A stretch of DNA of 64,000 bases, taken from Staphylococcus xylosus NJ (GTDB lineage: Bacteria; Bacillota; Bacilli; Staphylococcales; Staphylococcaceae). Shown one piece after another: positions 60,049 to 64,000 of the stretch; position 1 is the first letter of the stretch, and the number at the start of each line of letters is the position of its first letter. The stretch is taken from contig NZ_ANMR01000043.1 in assembly GCF_000338275.1 (NCBI RefSeq), positions 248,001-312,000 on the forward strand, given 5' to 3'. Made by a program: the position numbers and the translations under genes. Below the pieces are notes generated by a model. The model had not been told where the DNA came from, made no database searches, and saw only the letters and a list, made by a program, of their open reading frames with translations.

Positions 60049-61110
60049 ATGAAGAATTGGAAAGGTTTAGTAGAAGAATTTAAAAATTATTTACCAGTAA
60101 CTGAAAAAACACCATCTTTATCATTAAATGAAGGACACACACCATTAATTTATTGTGAAAACATGTCTGAAATGTTAGGTATTGAATTACACGTAAAATA
60201 TGAAGGGGCCAATCCGACAGGTTCATTCAAAGATAGAGGCATGGTTATGGCAATGGCTAAAGCGAAAGAAGAAGGCAAAAAAATTGTAATTTGTGCCTCT
60301 ACTGGAAATACATCAGCTTCGGCAGCTGCATATGCAGCACGTGCTGGATTAAAAGCTATTGTAGTTATTCCAGAAGGTAAAATAGCTTTAGGTAAATTGT
60401 CACAAGCTGTGATGTACGGAGCAGAAATTGTATCAATAGAAGGTAATTTTGACGAAGCTTTAGAAATTGTTCAAGAAATTGCTAAAAATGGAGAAATTGC
60501 TCTAGTAAATTCAGTGAACCCTTATCGTATCGAAGGCCAAAAAACAGCCGCTTTCGAGGTCATCCAACAATTAGACGGTGTGGCACCTGATATTTTATCA
60601 ATACCAGTAGGTAATGCTGGAAACATCTCTGCATATTGGAAAGGTTTCAAAGATTACCATGAAGCAAATGATACCCAATTACCACAAATGTTTGGTTTTC
60701 AAGCGGAAGGCGCTGCGCCAATCGTTCAAAATAAAGTAGTGAAAAATCCAGACACGGTTGCCACAGCAATTAGAATTGGAAACCCTGCAAGTTGGGATAA
60801 AGCGACTACTGCACTTGAAGAATCTAATGGACAAATAGATAGCGTTACTGACGAAGAAATTTTAGAGGCATATCAATTGATGGCGCGTAACGAAGGCGTA
60901 TTCAGTGAGCCAGCTAGTAATGCTTCGATTGCCGGCCTTATTAAGTTACATCGAGCAGGCAAATTACCTCAAGGTAAAAAAGTGGTTTCTGTATTAACTG
61001 GTAATGGTTTGAAAGATCCAGATACTGCAATTTCCTTGTTGGATAATCCCATTAAACCATTGCCAAATGATAGAGAAAGTATTTTAGATTATATCAAAGG
61101 GGCACTTTAG
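60049..61110 (+). CDS. thrC: Threonine synthase
   Basis: It converts O-phosphohomoserine to threonine with PLP. The 353-residue enzyme has [11 protein letters not shown] with the PLP lysine at about residue 61, [18 protein letters not shown] and the phosphate-binding [13 protein letters not shown] 60049 is 5 bases after the hom stop. thrB starts 1 base after this stop, so the three genes are tightly coupled. Confidence 0.96.
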   Translation: MKNWKGLVEEFKNYLPVTEKTPSLSLNEGHTPLIYCENMSEMLGIELHVKYEGANPTGSFKDRGMVMAMAKAKEEGKKIVICASTGNTSASAAAYAARAGLKAIVVIPEGKIALGKLSQAVMYGAEIVSIEGNFDEALEIVQEIAKNGEIALVNSVNPYRIEGQKTAAFEVIQQLDGVAPDILSIPVGNAGNISAYWKGFKDYHEANDTQLPQMFGFQAEGAAPIVQNKVVKNPDTVATAIRIGNPASWDKATTALEESNGQIDSVTDEEILEAYQLMARNEGVFSEPASNASIAGLIKLHRAGKLPQGKKVVSVLTGNGLKDPDTAISLLDNPIKPLPNDRESILDYIKGAL

Positions 61111-61111
61111 C

Positions 61112-62032
61112 ATGAGCGAAAAGTTACATTTGAAAATCCCGGCATCTACTGCAAATTTAGGTGTCGGATTTGATTCAATTGGTATGGCTTTAAATAAATT
61201 TTTATATTTAGATGTGAAAATAAGTGATGACGATCATTGGTCGTTTAACCATATCGGTCCTAATGTGGAAGGTTTACCAACAGATAATAGTCATTACATT
61301 TACCAAATCGCACAAAAAGTTGCGCACAAGTATAACGTGGTTTTACCTACGTTAGAAGTTGAAATGAGAAGTGAGATTCCTTTGGCTAGAGGATTAGGCT
61401 CTTCGGCATCTGCTTTAGTAGGTGCCTTATACATAGCAAATTATTTTGGTGATATTGAGTTATCAAAATATGAATTATTGCAACTCGCTACCGAATTTGA
61501 GGGTCATCCAGATAATGTTGCACCGACGATATACGGTGGCTTAGTGTTAGGTTATTATAATCCGGAAACTAAGGTAACTGATGTTTCTTATATTGATACA
61601 CCTAAAGTAGATATCATTATTACAGTTCCATCTTATGAATTAAGAACGGTTGATTCAAGAAATGCTTTACCTGATACCTTCTCACATAAAAAAGCTGTTC
61701 AAAATAGTGCGATTAGTAATACGATGATTAGTGCACTTATTCAACATAATTACGTATTAGCTGGAAAAATGATGGAGCAAGATGGGTTTCATGAACCATA
61801 CAGACAAGATTTAATTCCTGAATTCCAGACAATTAAAGGACTAGCAAAACAATATTTAGCATATGCTACGGTGATAAGTGGTGCAGGTCCCACTGTACTT
61901 ACTATGATAGCTCCTGAACGTAGTGGTGAATTGGTTAGAGAGTTAAAAGGAACATTTGAAAATTGTCGTTCAGAGTTGGTGACGATTAATGAGACTGGTG
62001 TTGAACTTAAAGTGTTGTACCAACGTCAATAA
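61112..62032 (+). CDS. thrB: Homoserine kinase
   Basis: It phosphorylates homoserine for threonine synthase. The 306-residue GHMP kinase has [18 protein letters not shown] (about 10-27), the ATP loop [17 protein letters not shown] (about 90-106) and the C-terminal [15 protein letters not shown] 61112; ribosome site AAAGGGG lies in the end of thrC. Last enzyme gene of the threonine operon; a HAD phosphatase follows 44 bases later. Confidence 0.96.
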   Translation: MSEKLHLKIPASTANLGVGFDSIGMALNKFLYLDVKISDDDHWSFNHIGPNVEGLPTDNSHYIYQIAQKVAHKYNVVLPTLEVEMRSEIPLARGLGSSASALVGALYIANYFGDIELSKYELLQLATEFEGHPDNVAPTIYGGLVLGYYNPETKVTDVSYIDTPKVDIIITVPSYELRTVDSRNALPDTFSHKKAVQNSAISNTMISALIQHNYVLAGKMMEQDGFHEPYRQDLIPEFQTIKGLAKQYLAYATVISGAGPTVLTMIAPERSGELVRELKGTFENCRSELVTINETGVELKVLYQRQ

Positions 62033-62076
62033 TTTGTTGTAATATAGAATGAAGACGTTGAAGGGAGACAAGCAAC

Positions 62077-62883
62077 ATGAGTAAATATAAAATGGTAGTA
62101 ATGGATATGGATGATACATTGATGAACCGTGAGAATCAAATGAGTCCTGAAACAGAAAGTTATTTAATTGAAATACAAAATAAAGGGTACAAAGTTGTAT
62201 TAGCATCAGGACGTCCTACAGAAGGTATGTTACCTACTGCTAAAACTTTACAATTAGATAAATTTCAAAGTTATGTAATTAGCTATAATGGTGGGAAAAC
62301 CGTAAATGTTAATACAGAAGCAGTGGAAGTAAGTCGTACTGTTTCTAAAGAAAATTTTGATTTTATAGTCGACTATTGTAGGGAAAATGAATTATTTGTA
62401 TTAACTTATCAGGATGGATTTATTGTTTACGAAGGTGAACATGAATATATGAATATTGAATCTGAATTAACTGGATTGCCTATGAAACATGTAGATGACT
62501 TAAAGGATTTTATTCAAGAAGATGTGCCTAAAGTCATGGGCGTTGACTATGTACCTACGATTACAAGCCTCAATAAAGATTTGGCAGGCCATTTTAATGA
62601 AGAAATTGATGTTACTACAAGTAAACCTTATTTCTTAGAATTTATGGCTAATGGTGTATCAAAAGGAAATGCCGTTACTGAATTATGTGAAAAAGTACAA
62701 ATTGATCTATCAGAAGTCATTGCTTTTGGTGACAGTGCCAATGATATTTCTATGTTAAAAGTTGTTGGACACGCTGTAGCAATGGGAAATGCTAATGATG
62801 ATGTAAAGAAAGTTGCTGATGAGATAACTTTAAGTAATAGTGATAATGGTATTCCACATGCTTTAAAATCCTTATTAAATTAA
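62077..62883 (+). CDS. Cof-type HAD family phosphatase
   Basis: The 268-residue cytoplasmic HAD hydrolase of type IIB (Cof) has MDMDDTLMNREN (motif I Asp pair, about 9-20), VLASGRPTEGM (motif II), and AFGDSANDISMLKVVG (motif IV) with the cap domain in between. These enzymes dephosphorylate sugar phosphates, flavin precursors or PLP-like molecules; the substrate here cannot be told. ATG 62077 follows AAGGGAGA. It likely continues the threonine operon transcript and ends at a strong terminator. Confidence 0.92.
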   Translation: MSKYKMVVMDMDDTLMNRENQMSPETESYLIEIQNKGYKVVLASGRPTEGMLPTAKTLQLDKFQSYVISYNGGKTVNVNTEAVEVSRTVSKENFDFIVDYCRENELFVLTYQDGFIVYEGEHEYMNIESELTGLPMKHVDDLKDFIQEDVPKVMGVDYVPTITSLNKDLAGHFNEEIDVTTSKPYFLEFMANGVSKGNAVTELCEKVQIDLSEVIAFGDSANDISMLKVVGHAVAMGNANDDVKKVADEITLSNSDNGIPHALKSLLN

Positions 62884-62888
62884 AGAAA

Positions 62889-62927
62889 GAGCCCAAGACA
62901 TTCAGTTATGTGTCTCGGGCTTTTTTA
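62889..62927 (+). terminator. Terminator after the HAD phosphatase
   Basis: AGCCCAAGACA pairs with TGTCTCGGGCT, then T-run. Confidence 0.9.
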
Positions 62928-63024
62928 ATGCTAATAGTTGTTTGTTAACATTCAAATTATGACTTTATAAAAGGTTGTGATAGTAAAATTACTAATACAC
63001 TAAATTTTTAATGAATGATGTATA

Positions 63025-63339
63025 TTATTTTGCTGTGTGCGTCCATTCATTTTTGCCACGATGTCGCTTGACATGGGCGTATACATGATCTGCCGCGTAG
63101 TCTAAGTTAGTATAAACAGTTATTGCAAATGCAGATTGGTTTTCCTCAAAGTCTTCTTGCAAGAATAAGTCTTTCAAATGTTCAAAAAGACTTTCCATTT
63201 GAGAATGGTCTAAACTACTATACTCTCTTAATGTACGTTTGATTAAGCGTTGATGCTTATCTTCAAGTGATTGCACAACTATAACGAAGCGTTCTTCAGT
63301 TTCTAAAATATCGTCAAATAAATTCGTTTGTCCAATCAT
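63025..63339 (-). CDS. Conserved protein of unknown function (104 aa)
   Basis: The 104-residue soluble protein starts at ATG 63339; the GTG at 63348 is part of the AGAGGTGGAG ribosome site. An acidic N-terminal half (MIGQTNLFDDILETEERF) is followed by a basic C-terminus (HVKRHRGKNEWTHTAK). No membrane segment, no known motif. Positioned between the threonine operon and an amino acid permease, as I recall from other staphylococci; function unknown. Confidence 0.75.
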   Translation of the reverse strand: MIGQTNLFDDILETEERFVIVVQSLEDKHQRLIKRTLREYSSLDHSQMESLFEHLKDLFLQEDFEENQSAFAITVYTNLDYAADHVYAHVKRHRGKNEWTHTAK

Positions 63340-63496
63340 ATTCTCCACCTCTAAGTTACGTCATTGTTATTAATTATTATACTATACTTCTATATAACTG
63401 AAAATAACTGAGGCTTATGTATTTGGAAAGAATTAATAAAAATATTTTCGTATTATACTGACAAATCTATGTATTTTAAATAAAATACGATATAAC

Positions 63497-63543
63497 AAAA
63501 AAACAGGAATACAAAATCAATGTTTAAATTGCTTTCGTACTCC
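63497..63543 (-). terminator. Terminator of the permease gene
   Basis: On the minus strand, GGAGTACGAAAGCAAT pairs imperfectly with ATTGATTTTGTATTCC, then TG and seven T. It lies about 90 bases past the permease stop. Confidence 0.8.
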
Positions 63544-63630
63544 CATTTTAGTAACTTTGAGATATCATATTTCAGTTGTTGGTGTGCTCATCATATTAAA
63601 GGTTATTTACGCCTATTTAATATGAAATAA

Positions 63631-64000
63631 TTAGTTCAAGTCGTGACGTTTTAGATCAATTTCTTCGAGTTTTACAATTTTAGTTTTTCTAATAAATTTA
63701 TGTACTAAGTATATTAGAACTAAAATGACTATAGGTATTATGTTTCTAAATAGTGCACTAATATCTCCCGATAATGCTGCACCGAACGAATTACCTCCAA
63801 ACAAGAACAGTAAAGCGATGATTACAATAATCGGACCTAAAGGATAAAACGGTGCTTTATACGGTAGCACATCTTTAGGGTCTTTGTTTTGCTTTTTAAT
63901 TGCTAAGCGAAGTCTGATTTGAGCTAGAATACTAGCTGCCCAAATAACAATAACTAAAGAACCGATGATATTAAGCAATGTAAACACAATATCTGATTTG
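63631..64000 (-). CDS. Amino acid permease, C-terminal part (5' end outside window)
   Basis: The frame is open to the right edge of the window, so only the last 123 or so residues are present. Three membrane helices are visible (LLNIIGSLVIVIWAASILAQ, then PLGPIIVIIALLFLFGG, then NIIPIVILVLIYLVHKFI), with the loop PYKAPFYPLGP typical of APC family transporters of the lysine/aromatic amino acid group. In S. aureus the gene here is annotated as a lysine permease (lysP), which fits beside the aspartate-family pathway, but specificity cannot be judged from the tail. Confidence 0.85.
   Translation of the reverse strand, partial: KSDIVFTLLNIIGSLVIVIWAASILAQIRLRLAIKKQNKDPKDVLPYKAPFYPLGPIIVIIALLFLFGGNSFGAALSGDISALFRNIIPIVILVLIYLVHKFIRKTKIVKLEEIDLKRHDLN

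Overview
This 64 kb window is low-GC, densely packed chromosomal DNA from a Staphylococcus. The gene order truB-ribF-rpsO-pnp-rnjB-ftsK-(ymf cluster)-pgsA-cinA-recA-rny-ymdB-korAB-miaB-ricA-mutS-mutL-glpP-glpF-glpK-glpD-miaA-hfq-hflX-glnR-glnA-nuc2-lysC-hom-thrC-thrB matches the S. aureus core order as I know it. Intergenic inverted repeats of the GAGGCTGGGACAT type, frequent TTG/GTG starts after strong AGGAGG sites, and a 122-residue GlnR also fit. Accessory content, such as tandem poly-gamma-glutamate hydrolase genes, suggests a coagulase-negative species (perhaps the S. saprophyticus/xylosus side), but the species cannot be fixed from sequence alone.

Layout. 1-6.3 kb: the end of truB, then ribF, rpsO, pnp and rnjB (translation and RNA turnover). 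6.6-15.2 kb: ftsK, a GntR regulator, two M16 peptidase-like proteins, the YmfI reductase, a DUF3388 protein, a RodZ-like HTH protein and pgsA (division, EF-P maturation, envelope). 15.4-21.2 kb: cinA, recA behind a LexA box, rny, a small minus-strand gene and ymdB. 21.3-23.9 kb: korAB, a two-subunit 2-oxoacid oxidoreductase. 23.9-27.5 kb: an accessory-looking stretch with a repeat-rich spacer, two poly-gamma-glutamate hydrolase paralogues, an Rrf2 regulator with its own palindrome, a thioredoxin-reductase-like flavoprotein lacking the usual NADPH motif, and a thiamine-binding protein. 28-36 kb: miaB-ricA-thiW, then mutS-mutL-glpP.

36.2-41.7 kb: an LD-carboxypeptidase and the glycerol regulon. 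glpF has a cre site overlapping its promoter, and glpF and glpD each have a leader terminator that GlpP is expected to antiterminate. 41.9-44 kb: a lysophospholipase-like hydrolase behind a Fur-like box, then miaA-hfq. 44.4-49.4 kb: glutathione peroxidase (minus), hflX, a methionine gamma-lyase family gene, and glnR-glnA behind a perfect GlnR box. 49.8-57.1 kb: a looser stretch with an Ohr peroxidase, a PaiB-like protein, small unknown proteins on both strands, an AraC/GyrI-type regulator broken by one in-frame stop, membrane nuclease nuc2, a NERD-like membrane protein, and two orphan proteins with remote resemblance to DeoR sensor and nucleotidyltransferase folds. 57.2-64 kb: lysC (minus) divergent from hom-thrC-thrB, a HAD phosphatase, a small unknown gene, and the end of an amino acid permease.

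How it works together. RNA decay and RNA-binding genes (pnp, rnjB, rny, ricA, hfq) are unusually concentrated here. The clearest regulatory circuits are SOS (recA), carbon repression plus antitermination (glp), nitrogen (glnRA), probable CodY control of lysC/hom, and possible iron control of the hydrolase. No tRNA, rRNA, CRISPR array, complete insertion sequence or prophage is visible. No wholly new multi-gene system stands out. The best leads are the tandem hydrolases beside a repeat-flanked spacer, the Rrf2/flavoprotein pair, the broken AraC regulator, and a 40-codon minus-strand ORF that has its own terminator.
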